From Roseivivax marinus (GTDB lineage Bacteria; Pseudomonadota; Alphaproteobacteria; Rhodobacterales; Rhodobacteraceae), in the NCBI RefSeq assembly GCF_900109705.1, contig NZ_FOAI01000014.1, positions 1 through 64,000 of the forward strand: a DNA stretch of 64,000 nt, read 5' to 3'. The notes beneath the pieces are model-generated. The model ran no database searches. It was not told the DNA's origin and saw nothing but the letters and a program-made list of their open reading frames with translations. The position numbers were made by a program, and so were the translations under genes. Positions 52,865-61,944 of the stretch are shown here, piece after piece. The first letter of the stretch is position 1. Every line of letters starts with the position of its first letter.

Positions 52865-52954
52865 ATGGCCTGGACGAAGCCCATCATCCGCGAAGTCGAG
52901 TGCGGCATGGAAATCAACATGTACGGTCCCGAAGAGGACGGCGTCCTCTTCTGA
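52865..52954 (+). CDS. pqqA: PQQ precursor peptide PqqA
   Basis: A 29-residue peptide whose conserved Glu16 and Tyr20 (in E-I-N-M-Y, residues 16-20) are joined by PqqE and then become PQQ. The leader AWTKPIIREVECGMEINMYG matches the family. Strong ribosome site AAGGAGGAG precedes the ATG. pqqB follows 26 bases later. Confidence 0.95.
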   Translation: MAWTKPIIREVECGMEINMYGPEEDGVLF

Positions 52955-52980
52955 TGACCCTGTGCGCGGGAGGTCTGTGA

Positions 52981-53877
52981 ATGGCGTTCCGCGCGCATAT
53001 CCTTGGGGCAGCTGCCGGTGGCGGTCTGCCCCAATGGAATTGCGGGTGCGAGAACTGCAATCTCGCCCGCGTCGGCACCATCCCCCCACAGACGCAGTCC
53101 TCGCTTGCCGTGACCGGAAACGGAACGGATTGGGCGATCCTGAACGCATCGCCGGATATCCGTCAGCAGATGGCCTCGGCCGCCCCGCTACATCCGACGG
53201 GGCTGCGCGATTTGCCGCTGTCCTCGGTTCTTCTGACCAACGGTGACATCGACCATGTCGCGGGGCTTCTGACCCTGCGAGAGGTTCAGCCGTTCGACCT
53301 GTTCGCGACCCGCGGGATCCACGAGGTCATCGCCGGGAACCCGATCTTCGGCGCCCTTCGGCCCGACGTGGTGACTCGCCGCGAGGTGGCGCTCGACACC
53401 CCGGCCGAGATCGCGCCGGGCCTGACCGCAACGCTCTTCGCCGTGCCCGGCAAGGTGCCGCTCTACCTCGAAGGCGAGACCGTCGAGACAGAGATGCTGG
53501 GCGAGCAGACCGTGGGTGTCGAGCTGCGGGCCGAGGGGCGCACCGCCTATTACATTCCCGGCTGCGCCACGTTGACCGATGACTTGCGCGCGCGGCTCGA
53601 CGGGGCGACCACGGTGTTTTTCGACGGCACCCTCTGGACCGACGACGAGATGGTACGCGCGGGCCTTGGCCAGAAGACCGGCAAGCGCATGGGCCACATG
53701 TCCATGAGCGGTTCGGACGGGTCCATCGCGGCCTTCGCCGACCTCGATGTGGCCACCCGCGTCTTCGTCCACATGAACAACACCAACCCCGTCCTGAGAC
53801 CGGATTCGGCGGAACGGGCCGAGGCAGAGGCCGCCGGCTGGATCATCGGGCAGGACGGTATGGAGATCGCGCTATGA
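52981..53877 (+). CDS. pqqB: PQQ biosynthesis hydroxylase PqqB
   Basis: A 298-residue metallo-beta-lactamase-fold protein that hydroxylates Tyr in the PQQ pathway. The N-terminal ILGAAAGGGLPQWNCGCENC has the PqqB Cys pattern, and LTNGDIDHVAGLLTLRE, MGHMSMSG and FVHMNNTNP supply metal ligands. The start is ATG 52981. Its stop overlaps pqqC by four bases. Confidence 0.95.
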   Translation: MAFRAHILGAAAGGGLPQWNCGCENCNLARVGTIPPQTQSSLAVTGNGTDWAILNASPDIRQQMASAAPLHPTGLRDLPLSSVLLTNGDIDHVAGLLTLREVQPFDLFATRGIHEVIAGNPIFGALRPDVVTRREVALDTPAEIAPGLTATLFAVPGKVPLYLEGETVETEMLGEQTVGVELRAEGRTAYYIPGCATLTDDLRARLDGATTVFFDGTLWTDDEMVRAGLGQKTGKRMGHMSMSGSDGSIAAFADLDVATRVFVHMNNTNPVLRPDSAERAEAEAAGWIIGQDGMEIAL

Positions 53878-54623
53878 CCCAGACGAGAGACGAGTTCGAG
53901 GCACGCCTGCGGCAGATCGGCGCCGAGCGGTATCACGACCTGCATCCGTTCCACGATCTGCTCCATGGCGGCGGCTGCACGCCCGACCAGGTGCGGGCAT
54001 GGGTCATCAACCGCTACTACTATCAGCACTCGATCCCGATGAAGGACGCGGCCTTCATGTCGCGCGTCGAGGACCCGGACCTGCGCCGCAAGTGGCGCTC
54101 GCGCATCGAGGATCACGACGGCACCGACACCAACGAGGGCGGGATCCGCCGCTGGCTGCGACTGGCCGAAGCAGTCGGCCTCGATCCCGACTACGTCGCC
54201 TCGACCGAGGGCGTGCTGCCCGCAACGAAGTTCGCCGTGGATGCCTACGTCCGTTTCGTGCGGGAAAAGAGCCTGCTGGAGGCGGTCGCGGCGTCCCTGA
54301 CCGAGCTGTTCGCTCCGAAGATCCACCAGAACCGTATCGAAGGGCTGCTGAAGAACTACGATTTCGCGGACGATTCCTCGCTCTCCTATTTCAAGAACCG
54401 GCTCAAGGAAGCGCCCAAGGACGTGGCGTTCGGCTTGGGCTGGGTGCTCGACCAAGCGGATACGCAGGAAAAGCAGGACGCCGCTGCAAAGGCGCTGATC
54501 TTCAAGACCGACGTGCTGTGGTCGCAGCTGGACGCGCTGCATTCGGCCTATGTCGAGCCGGGCCGGATCCCGCCGGGCGGCTGGCAGCCTGGGACCGGCC
54601 TTCTGGATGCGCGGGCCGCGTGA
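53874..54623 (+). CDS. pqqC: PQQ synthase PqqC
   Basis: A 249-residue cofactor-free oxidase that catalyses the last ring closure and eight-electron oxidation to PQQ. The YHDLHPFHDLLHGGGCTPDQVRAWVINRYYYQHSIPMKDAAFMSR segment (about 21-65) and the ELFAPKIHQNRIEGLLKNYDF block contain the active-site His, Tyr, Arg and Lys. It overlaps pqqB and pqqD. Confidence 0.97.
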   Translation: MTQTRDEFEARLRQIGAERYHDLHPFHDLLHGGGCTPDQVRAWVINRYYYQHSIPMKDAAFMSRVEDPDLRRKWRSRIEDHDGTDTNEGGIRRWLRLAEAVGLDPDYVASTEGVLPATKFAVDAYVRFVREKSLLEAVAASLTELFAPKIHQNRIEGLLKNYDFADDSSLSYFKNRLKEAPKDVAFGLGWVLDQADTQEKQDAAAKALIFKTDVLWSQLDALHSAYVEPGRIPPGGWQPGTGLLDARAA

Positions 54624-54898
54624 TGGACGGCGACGAGGTTCCCTACTTGCCGCGAGGCGTGCGCCTGCACCACGACAAGGTGCGCGAATCGTGGGTGTTG
54701 CTGGCGCCCGAACGCGCCATCATGCTCGACCAGATCGGGCACGCGGTCCTGACCGAACTCGACGGCACGCGCAGCTTTGCCGAGATCACCGCCGCGCTGG
54801 CCGAAAAATACGACGCGCCTCAGGAGGAGATCGCCAAGGACTCGGCCGGGTTCCTCCGCGCGCTGCGCGACCGCAGATTCCTGGAGGTCCGAGAATGA
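54623..54898 (+). CDS. pqqD: PQQ peptide chaperone PqqD
   Basis: A 91-residue RiPP recognition element that holds PqqA for PqqE. The PYLPRGVRLHHDKVRESWVLLAPERAIMLD beginning and helical C-terminus match the family. ATG 54623 shares one base with the pqqC stop, and pqqE starts inside the pqqD stop, so translation of C, D and E is coupled. Confidence 0.94.
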   Translation: MDGDEVPYLPRGVRLHHDKVRESWVLLAPERAIMLDQIGHAVLTELDGTRSFAEITAALAEKYDAPQEEIAKDSAGFLRALRDRRFLEVRE

Positions 54899-56016
54899 AC
54901 GCTCAGACGCCGACCGTCCGCCCGCCCATTGCCATGCTGGCGGAGCTGACCCACCGCTGCCCGCTGTCCTGCCCCTACTGCTCGAACCCTGTCGAGCTGG
55001 CGCGCATCGATCAGGAGATCGACACCGCCACCTGGAAAGACGTCTTCCGGCAGGCCGCCGACCTCGGCGTCCTGCAACTGCACCTGTCGGGCGGAGAGCC
55101 GGCGTCGCGCCGTGACCTCGAAGAGCTGGTGGCGACGGCGCGCGAGGCGGGCCTCTACACGAACCTCATTACCTCCGGCATCGGCCTGTCCGAACGGCGT
55201 CTGAAGGCGCTGGACGAGGCCGGCCTCGACCACATTCAGCTGTCGTTGCAAGGCACGACGCCCGAGATGGCCGACGAGATCGGTGGCTACAACGGCGGTT
55301 TCAAGCGCAAGATGCAGGTGGCCGAGTGGATCGGCGCCATCGGCTTTCCGCTGACGCTCAACGCGGTTCTGCACCGGCGCAACCTTCACCAACTGCCGCG
55401 TGCACTGGAGTTGGCTGTCGAGATGGGCGCGCGCCGGATCGAGGTCGCGACCGTGCAGTTCCACGGATGGGCGCTCAAGAACCGTGACACGCTCATGCCG
55501 ACGATGGAGCAGGCGCGCGAGGCCGACCGGATCGTCACCGAGGCGCGGGCCCGCCTGAGGGGAACTCTGGTGATCGACTACGTGCCCGCCGACTACCATT
55601 CGGACTATCCCAAGCGCTGCATGGGCGGTTGGGGCTCCACCGGGCTGAACGTGACGCCCGACGGAAAGGTGCTGCCGTGCCACGCCGCGGAGTCGATTCC
55701 GCACCTGTCCTTCGACCGGGTGACGGAGCGGCCGCTGCGCGACATCTGGTACAAGGGCGCGGCGTTCAACGCCTATCGCGGCACGGACTGGATGCAGGAA
55801 CCGTGCAAGTCATGCGAGCGAAAGACGGTCGATTTCGGCGGCTGCCGCTGCCAGGCGATGGCGATCGTCGGCGACCCGAACGCCACCGATCCGGTCTGCA
55901 TCAAGTCGCCGCATCACGGTGCGTTGCAGGCACAGGCGGCGGCGCATTCTTCGTCTGAAGGCGCGGACCTCGTCTATCGGGTGTCGCCGAAGAAGACTGC
56001 CGAAACCATCAACTGA
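54895..56016 (+). CDS. pqqE: Radical SAM PQQ synthase PqqE
   Basis: A 373-residue enzyme that crosslinks Glu and Tyr of PqqA. The radical SAM cluster is C22-x3-C26-x2-C29 (CPLSCPYC), the SAM contact HLSGGEPASR follows, and the C-terminal SPASM Cys groups (RCMGGWGSTGLNVTPDGKVLPC and CKSCERKTVDFGGCRC) hold two auxiliary Fe-S clusters. It is the last pqq gene; 87 bases follow before the next gene. Confidence 0.97.
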   Translation: MNAQTPTVRPPIAMLAELTHRCPLSCPYCSNPVELARIDQEIDTATWKDVFRQAADLGVLQLHLSGGEPASRRDLEELVATAREAGLYTNLITSGIGLSERRLKALDEAGLDHIQLSLQGTTPEMADEIGGYNGGFKRKMQVAEWIGAIGFPLTLNAVLHRRNLHQLPRALELAVEMGARRIEVATVQFHGWALKNRDTLMPTMEQAREADRIVTEARARLRGTLVIDYVPADYHSDYPKRCMGGWGSTGLNVTPDGKVLPCHAAESIPHLSFDRVTERPLRDIWYKGAAFNAYRGTDWMQEPCKSCERKTVDFGGCRCQAMAIVGDPNATDPVCIKSPHHGALQAQAAAHSSSEGADLVYRVSPKKTAETIN

Positions 56017-56103
56017 TCGCGCCTGCGCGCAAGCGGTCGTGACTGGCCGCGCGTCCACCTCCGACCTAGTCTTTGACCCAAGGGAAGGTGGAGGAGGACA
56101 GGG

Positions 56104-57054
56104 ATGTATCGGCTCTTGGTAGGCGCCGTGCTCGCGGCGCTGATGTCATGGCCCGCGGCGAGGGTCGCGGCGGACAGCAAGCAGGACGCGTTTCTCGATC
56201 TCGCCCGCCGCGGGTGGGTATATGAGCTGCGCACCACGATGGTCGGCCGCGATCTGTCCATCCCTGTGAGCATCAATGGCCGCGACCTTGCCGGGGCGTC
56301 GCTCTGCCTCGTGGGAGAGCGGCCGCGGGAGGCCACGCGCGAAGTTCTCACCGCGTTCCGCGCGCTGATGTACGAGGCGCACGGAAAGCCGGTGCCGATG
56401 CGCTTTGCCGGACCGACGGCGCGGCTGTGCGGGGCAGGGCGGGTCGTCGTGCTTCGACTCTTCTCGAACCGTCCGCCGAACGCTGCGCTGACCGACGACC
56501 TCACCTGGATGAACGCGGTGCATCAACTCGGCCTGCCGCAGGGCCGGGTCTACGCGGCGGCCTCCCCGGCGATGGCGCAGACATTCTTCGGTCGGCGCGG
56601 CTCCGGCACGCACATCATGGTCAAGCAGCCGGGATCGGACAGCCTCTCGCCGTTGGAGAGAGACTTTTACCGCTCGATCCTGATCGAGGAGCTTTACCAG
56701 TCGTTCACCTTCGGCATGGACATCCTGCATCTCGACCGCTCCGCGCCATACCTGTCGAAGCTCGAGGAGTTTCCCGTCGACCTGACGCGGATGCCGTGGG
56801 ACAGCCGGGCGTTCATGCGCGGGCTGCTCGGCTCGAACCCTCGCGGCCTGTGCGAGTTCGACGTCTTCATGCTGCATGCCGTGGCCACCTCGGACGTGGC
56901 GCAGACCACCGAGGCCGCGTTTCTCGATGACATCCGCAGGCGCTGGCCCGAGCTGATCGAGCGCACCGCCGCCAGCATGGCCGACGCGCGCTTTGCCCCC
57001 ATCCTCGACGCCGACTGCCGGGGAGAGACCCCGCCGGCGTCCGAAAAGGGATGA
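56104..57054 (+). CDS. Exported protein of unknown function after pqqE
   Basis: A 316-residue protein with a signal peptide (about 1-23, ending RVAA-D) and no further membrane segment. The core (SILIEELYQSFTFGMDILHLDRSAPYLSKLEEFPVDLTRM, with DFYRS before it) is reminiscent of DUF2927-type secreted proteins, in which a conserved E-E-L-x-Q segment occurs; this is a weak call. It lies between pqqE and the moxR operon on the same strand, 87 and 100 bases away, so it may be part of the alcohol dehydrogenase assembly set. Function unknown. Confidence 0.68.
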   Translation: MYRLLVGAVLAALMSWPAARVAADSKQDAFLDLARRGWVYELRTTMVGRDLSIPVSINGRDLAGASLCLVGERPREATREVLTAFRALMYEAHGKPVPMRFAGPTARLCGAGRVVVLRLFSNRPPNAALTDDLTWMNAVHQLGLPQGRVYAAASPAMAQTFFGRRGSGTHIMVKQPGSDSLSPLERDFYRSILIEELYQSFTFGMDILHLDRSAPYLSKLEEFPVDLTRMPWDSRAFMRGLLGSNPRGLCEFDVFMLHAVATSDVAQTTEAAFLDDIRRRWPELIERTAASMADARFAPILDADCRGETPPASEKG

Positions 57055-57154
57055 CCGACGCACCTAGACCTTGTGAGGTGTTCCGGCAGCCCCGCGCCGC
57101 GCGCTAGGCTCGGACAGAGGAGCGCGCCGGGGAGGGTGCGTCGGAGGATACAGC

Positions 57155-58111
57155 ATGAACGACGGAGCCCACGCGCCCCAGGGCGGCGTCGCGGACCTGG
57201 CCCGGCATCTGTCCCGGGGCCTTGTCGGGCACGAACGCCTGATCGACAGGCTGCTGATCGGGCTTCTGGCCGGGGGACATCTGCTGGTCGAAGGGGCGCC
57301 GGGCCTTGCCAAGACACGCGCGGTCAAGTGGCTCGCCGCCGCGGTCGCGGGCAGCTTCGCCCGCGTGCAGGCGACGCCCGACCTGATGCCCGCGGACCTG
57401 ACCGGCACGCCTGTGTGGCGCCCCGCCGAGGGTCGGTTCGAGTTCGTGCCCGGTCCGGTCTTTCACAACCTCGTCCTCGTGGACGAGATCAACCGCGCCC
57501 CGCCCAAGGTGCAATCCGCGCTGCTCGAGGCGATGGCCGAGCGGCAGGTCACGGCCGGCGAAGCCACGCACGCGCTGCCGGATCCGTTTCTCGTGGTCGC
57601 GACCCAGAACCCGATCGAGCACGACGGAACCTTCCCGTTGCCCGAGGCGCAGCTCGACCGTTTCCTGATGCACGTCCTGCTCGACCTGCCCGACGCCGAG
57701 ACTGAACGGCGCATCCTCGATCTCGTAGAGGCCGAAAGCCGCACGGCCGCGGTTCCCGTTCAGCCCCTGTCGCTGGAGGCGCTGGCGTCCGCGCGGGCCG
57801 AGGCGATGTCGGTGCACCTGTCGCCGCCGCTGCGGGACTACATCGTCCGTCTGGTGATGGCGACGCGCGTGCCGCCGACCGGCGACGAGGTGCAGCACGC
57901 CGTCAGCCCGCGCGGGTCGCTCGCGCTGGCCTCCGCCGCGAAGGCACGCGCCTACCTGCGAGGCCGTGACCACGCCCTGCCCGAGGACGTGGCGGAGGTG
58001 GCGCCCGACGCGCTCGCGCACCGGATCGTCCTGACATGGCGCGCGGTGTCCGAGGGACGCACCGCACGGGCGCTCATCGCGGACGTCCTCGACCGAGTCG
58101 AACCGTTGTGA
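57155..58111 (+). CDS. MoxR-type AAA+ ATPase
   Basis: A 318-residue AAA+ chaperone of the MoxR family, known from methanol dehydrogenase activation (MxaR). Walker A GAPGLAKTRAVK (about 48-59), Walker B LVLVDEINRAPPKVQSALLEAM and sensor FLVVATQNPIEHDGTFPLPEAQLDRF are complete. It overlaps the DUF58 gene by four bases (GTGA), so a GTG starts that gene. It begins the moxR-DUF58-DUF4381-VWA-VWA-TPR-like-BatD operon. Confidence 0.93.
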   Translation: MNDGAHAPQGGVADLARHLSRGLVGHERLIDRLLIGLLAGGHLLVEGAPGLAKTRAVKWLAAAVAGSFARVQATPDLMPADLTGTPVWRPAEGRFEFVPGPVFHNLVLVDEINRAPPKVQSALLEAMAERQVTAGEATHALPDPFLVVATQNPIEHDGTFPLPEAQLDRFLMHVLLDLPDAETERRILDLVEAESRTAAVPVQPLSLEALASARAEAMSVHLSPPLRDYIVRLVMATRVPPTGDEVQHAVSPRGSLALASAAKARAYLRGRDHALPEDVAEVAPDALAHRIVLTWRAVSEGRTARALIADVLDRVEPL

Positions 58112-59046
58112 GCGCGAGAGCCGCATCCCGGCCCGATGCGTCGGGCGGGCCGGCGGGTGCGCTCGCCGCGGCGGGCGTGGCCCTGCGTGCCGAGGACCTG
58201 ATCACCCTGCGCCGTCTCGCGCTCAGCGCCGAGGCCGACCCGATCCTGGCGGCGCTGCCGGGCGGGTTCGTCACCCGGCGGCGGGGCCATGGCCAGGAGG
58301 TCGCGGACGTGCGCGACTACGTGGCCGGAGACGACATCCGCCATCTCGACCGGGGCGCGACCGCTCGGCGCGGCTCGCTCCATGTCCGCCAGTTCCAGGA
58401 GGATCGCGATCGGGTCACGCTGCTGGTCGCCGACATGCGCCCGGCGATGCTGTGGGGCACGCGGCGCGCGTTTCGCTCCGTCGCAGTAGCCGAGGCTCTG
58501 GCGCTGATCGGCTGGCGCGCGGTGGAGGAGGGGGGCCGCGTGGGCCTTCTGGCGATCGGCAGCGGTGCGCCCGAGGCGGTACCGCCGCGCGGACGGACGC
58601 GCGGGATGCTGGAGGTGATTGGTGGCCTCGTTCGGGCGCACGCGGCGGCCTTGCAGCGGGCCGCGGGCGGTGCCGAGACTGAACCGGAGCTCTCTCGGTC
58701 CTTGTCACGGATCGAACGGTTGGCCCCGCGGGGCGCCGAGGTGGTGATCGCATCGGGGTTCGATACGCCCGGGCCGGACCTCGGCGAATGCCTGGGCGAC
58801 CTTGCACGGACCCGCGTGCCAAGGTTGGTGCGGATCGACGATGGCGGGCTCGCCGCCCTCCCGCGCGGGCGCTACCCGATCCGCCTTCCGGATGGCAGCC
58901 GGCGCGTGGTGACGGGCGGCGGCTCCACGACACCGGAGGCCGGGCCGATCGCTGGACGTCCCGTTCTGACCCTCGATGCGGGCGAGACGCCCGAGGCCAC
59001 CTCCCGCCGAATCGTGGCGGCCTTCCCCCGGGACCGGGAGCCCTGA
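58108..59046 (+). CDS. DUF58 (MxaS-like) protein
   Basis: A 312-residue DUF58 protein. The signature G-H-G-Q-E-V-A-D-V-R-D-Y-V-A-G-D-D-I-R-H-L-D (about 66-87) is clear, followed by a von Willebrand-like region with TLLVADMRPAM. It begins at a GTG (58108) overlapping the moxR stop; there is no in-frame ATG nearby. DUF58 proteins partner MoxR ATPases and are called MxaS in methylotrophs. Confidence 0.87.
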   Translation: MSARAASRPDASGGPAGALAAAGVALRAEDLITLRRLALSAEADPILAALPGGFVTRRRGHGQEVADVRDYVAGDDIRHLDRGATARRGSLHVRQFQEDRDRVTLLVADMRPAMLWGTRRAFRSVAVAEALALIGWRAVEEGGRVGLLAIGSGAPEAVPPRGRTRGMLEVIGGLVRAHAAALQRAAGGAETEPELSRSLSRIERLAPRGAEVVIASGFDTPGPDLGECLGDLARTRVPRLVRIDDGGLAALPRGRYPIRLPDGSRRVVTGGGSTTPEAGPIAGRPVLTLDAGETPEATSRRIVAAFPRDREP

Positions 59047-59050
59047 GCGC

Positions 59051-59419
59051 ATGGAGGAGGGCCGCGCCCTGTCCGAAGCGGCGCTGCAGGCGGGCCTGCG
59101 CGCGCTCCACCTTCCGGCCCGCACCGGGTGGGAGGTCGTCGCCGACCTGCTGGCCGCGCTGGCGGTCGGTCTGTTCCTGGCCCTGCTGATCGGGGGCGCG
59201 CTGCGTCTGTTCAGCAGGCCAGCCACGCGACAGCCGGACCTTACGGCCAACGTGCTGGCCTTGCGTGCGCTGCCGGAGGACGATCGCCGCGTTGCGCTGC
59301 TTCACCTCCTGAAGACGCGCGCGCCCGACCGCTACGCGCGTCTGTCCGGCGCGATTTACCGACCTGGAGGACTGCCCGAAGCGGACGCACTCGAACGCGA
59401 GGTGCTGGCCGATGCCTGA
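59051..59419 (+). CDS. DUF4381-type membrane protein
   Basis: A 122-residue protein with one membrane segment (about 31-56, VADLLAALAVGLFLALLIGGALRL) and a helical tail with LRALPEDDRRVALLHLLK. Small proteins of this type (DUF4381) sit between DUF58 and VWA genes in MoxR-associated operons. ATG 59051 is four bases after the DUF58 stop; the next VWA gene overlaps the 3' end by eight bases. Confidence 0.75.
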   Translation: MEEGRALSEAALQAGLRALHLPARTGWEVVADLLAALAVGLFLALLIGGALRLFSRPATRQPDLTANVLALRALPEDDRRVALLHLLKTRAPDRYARLSGAIYRPGGLPEADALEREVLADA

Positions 59420-60368
59420 CTTCGCCGACCCGCTGGTGCTGCTCCTCCTGCCGCTGCCCCTGCTGGCGCGCTGGCTGCTGCCGCCGCGCCGGGACGCCGG
59501 CGCGGCGCTGTCCGTGCCGGACGGTATCGGGCGTCGACTGGGGTTCGGAGCTACAGCGGGAAGCGGCACGGCCCGGGCGTGGTGCTGGGCCCCGTGGGCT
59601 TTGTGGGTTCTGCTCGTCGTCGCCTTGGCCGGGCCGCGCACGCTGGCAACGATCCCGGCCTTGCAGGTGTCGGGACGGGACCTTGCCATCGCGCTCGATT
59701 TGTCGGGCAGCATGGTGCGCGACGATTTCATCCTCGACGGCGCGCCGATCACCCGTCTGGACGCGGTGCGCCGTGTGGGCGCGGACTTTGCCCGGCGGCG
59801 CGGCGGGGACCGCGTGGCGCTGATCGTGTTCGGCTCGGACGCCTACTACGCGGCGCCGTTCACGTTCGACACCGAGGCCGTGGCCCGCCGGATCGAGACC
59901 GCCGAGATCGGCATCTCGGGCCGGGCGACGAACGTGTCGGATGCGCTGGGCCTCGCGCTCAAGCGGCTGGCCGAGTCCGAGGCGGAGAGCCGCGTGGTGA
60001 TCCTGCTGTCGGACGGCGTGAACAACGCTGGCGCGACGAACCCGCGTGGCGTGGCCGCGCTGGCCGCCGAGCAGGGGGTGCGCGTCCACACCATCGCCAT
60101 GGGGCCGCGCGACCTGGAAACTGCGGAAGAGGGCGAACGCGGCGTGGTCGATGCGGCCACCCTGCGCGCGATCTCGGAGATCTCCGGCGGTGAAAGCTTC
60201 CGCGTCCGGACGATGGATGACCTCGTGGCGGTGGGCGAGGCGCTCGACCGGTTGGAGGCCACCGACGCCGATGGCCTTGCCGCCGAGGTCTGGACAGCCC
60301 TCTGGCTCTGGCCCGCGGCGGCGGCGGCGATGCTGGCGCTGGCGCTGGCGTGGCGGGAGGCCGCGTGA
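59412..60368 (+). CDS. VWA-domain membrane protein (BatA/MxaC-like)
   Basis: A 318-residue protein with a von Willebrand A domain between two pairs of membrane segments (about 5-25, 55-75 and near 295-316). The metal-site motif DLSGSM (D-x-S-x-S, about 95-100) and the later Thr/Asp positions (GRATNVSDAL, LLSDGVNNAG) are intact, so Mg2+ binding is expected. It resembles BatA and MxaC. It overlaps the next VWA gene by one base (TGATG). Confidence 0.87.
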   Translation: MPDFADPLVLLLLPLPLLARWLLPPRRDAGAALSVPDGIGRRLGFGATAGSGTARAWCWAPWALWVLLVVALAGPRTLATIPALQVSGRDLAIALDLSGSMVRDDFILDGAPITRLDAVRRVGADFARRRGGDRVALIVFGSDAYYAAPFTFDTEAVARRIETAEIGISGRATNVSDALGLALKRLAESEAESRVVILLSDGVNNAGATNPRGVAALAAEQGVRVHTIAMGPRDLETAEEGERGVVDAATLRAISEISGGESFRVRTMDDLVAVGEALDRLEATDADGLAAEVWTALWLWPAAAAAMLALALAWREAA

Positions 60369-61261
60369 TGCCGGATCCGACCCTGCTCCGGCCCCTGTGG
60401 CTGCTGACGTTGCCGCTGGTGGTGCTGGCCGCATGGCTTCTATCCCGGCGCGGAGCCGCGCTGGGCGACTGGGGCAGGGCCGTGGACCCGGGCCTTCTGG
60501 AGGCGATGCGGGCGCTCGGACGGGTCGAAGGGGCCGGTCGCCGTGGCGCGGGGTTGGTCCCGCTGGCGGTGGCGGCGCTCGTCGTGCTGGCGCTGACGGG
60601 TCCGGCGCTGGAACGGCGCGATCGCGCGGCGTGGCGTAACCTCGACGGAGTGATCTACGTGCTCGACGCGTCGCCGTCGGTGGCGCAAAGCCCGCGCTGG
60701 CCGCAATTGCAGACCATGGGGCGCTTCGCGATCTCGGCGATGGGCAGTCGTCCGGGCGGAATGGTGGTCTACGCGGGCGATGCCTACGTTGCCACGGACA
60801 TGACCGCAGACCTGCGCGAACTGGGCCAGACCCTGTCGGTGATCGATGCCGAGACCGTTCCCGATCCCGGCTCGCGCCCCGAGCGCGGCCTGTCGCTGGC
60901 CCGGCGGATGCTGGAAGAGGCACGGGTGCTCTCCGCCGACGTGGTCCTGATGACGGACGGGGGCGGACTCGGCGCCGAGGCCCTGCGCGAGGCAGAGGCG
61001 TTGGCCTCCGGCGGCGCGCGCCTGTCGGTGGTGGGTCTGGACGGCACGACGCCCGAGATGGAGTCGATGGCCGGGGTCGGGGGCGGCCGTGTCTGGACGA
61101 CCGACCAGACCGACGCACTTGCCGCCTATATCCGGGATGCCGGTCGCGACGTGCTCGAACGGCAGGACTATCCGCTTCTGTTCCTCGCCGATTACGGGCG
61201 CCTGCTGCTGGCGCTGGCGCTACTACCCGCGCTGCTGCTGTTCCGGAGGGCCGCACGATGA
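60368..61261 (+). CDS. VWA-domain membrane protein (BatB/MxaL-like)
   Basis: A 297-residue paralogue of the preceding VWA protein, with the same layout of membrane segments and a VWA domain. The metal-site motif VLDASPSVAQ keeps D-x-S-x-S. It lacks the TPR tail of some BatB proteins, which here may be the separate gene that follows (four-base overlap at 61258). Confidence 0.86.
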   Translation: MPDPTLLRPLWLLTLPLVVLAAWLLSRRGAALGDWGRAVDPGLLEAMRALGRVEGAGRRGAGLVPLAVAALVVLALTGPALERRDRAAWRNLDGVIYVLDASPSVAQSPRWPQLQTMGRFAISAMGSRPGGMVVYAGDAYVATDMTADLRELGQTLSVIDAETVPDPGSRPERGLSLARRMLEEARVLSADVVLMTDGGGLGAEALREAEALASGGARLSVVGLDGTTPEMESMAGVGGGRVWTTDQTDALAAYIRDAGRDVLERQDYPLLFLADYGRLLLALALLPALLLFRRAAR

Positions 61262-61944
61262 GGGCCAGGGCGCTTGCAGCTGTTGGCGTGGTCGCTGGTC
61301 TGGCCGCCGTCGCGATGGCCGGGGCCGCCCCGTTCGGACGGCTTCTGATGGCCGCGGGTGTGCCGGGCATGGCGGCGCCGTTCCTGTCCGATCCAGCCTG
61401 GCACGGCGCGGCGCGTTACCGGGCCGGGGACTGGGACGCGGCGGCGGAGGCGTTCCGCGCCGCGGGATCCGATTACAATCTGGGCCTCGCCCGGGCCCGC
61501 GGGCAGGACTACGCCGCTGCGCTCGAGGCCTTCGACCTCGCGCGGCTGACAGGCGACGGCGACGCGCGGGCGAATTTCGACCTGGTGACGGCCTATTACG
61601 CCGGGCTGCGGCTGGATCCCGGCACCATCGTGTCGTGGGCAACCGAGCGCGAGGCGGTGGGACCGACCGAGGAGGCACCCATCGGACGCGGCTCGGGCCG
61701 CGCTGCGGGCACCGGGACCGAGTCGACCAATGCCGGTGCGCTACTCGGCCTGCCGGAACTGGAAAGCCGCGGCATCACCGGTGTGCGCGGTGTCTTCGAC
61801 GACCGCTTCATGATGGCCGATGACCGGTGGCTCGCGCAGCTCGAGGACGTGCCTGGCGCCTATCTCGACGAGCGCATCCGCTTCGAGGCCAAGCGCCGCG
61901 CCGATGCCGGTCTGACCCCGCCCGATCCGGAGGACCCGAGATGA
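61258..61944 (+). CDS. TPR-like protein of the MoxR operon
   Basis: A 228-residue protein with an N-terminal membrane segment (about 5-28) and a TPR-like helical region (about 52-110: ARYRAGDWDAAAEAFRAAGSDYNLGLARARGQDYAAALEAFDLAR, with repeats of about 27-34 residues). The tail is acidic and Pro-rich. It may be MxaK-like or the BatC equivalent; I cannot separate these. It overlaps both neighbours by four bases. Confidence 0.72.
   Translation: MRARALAAVGVVAGLAAVAMAGAAPFGRLLMAAGVPGMAAPFLSDPAWHGAARYRAGDWDAAAEAFRAAGSDYNLGLARARGQDYAAALEAFDLARLTGDGDARANFDLVTAYYAGLRLDPGTIVSWATEREAVGPTEEAPIGRGSGRAAGTGTESTNAGALLGLPELESRGITGVRGVFDDRFMMADDRWLAQLEDVPGAYLDERIRFEAKRRADAGLTPPDPEDPR

Noticed and set aside
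59241-61370. Open frame of 709 codons on the minus strand across the VWA genes
   Set aside because: Extreme Arg/Pro/Ala composition and position antisense to a coupled operon show it is a shadow.
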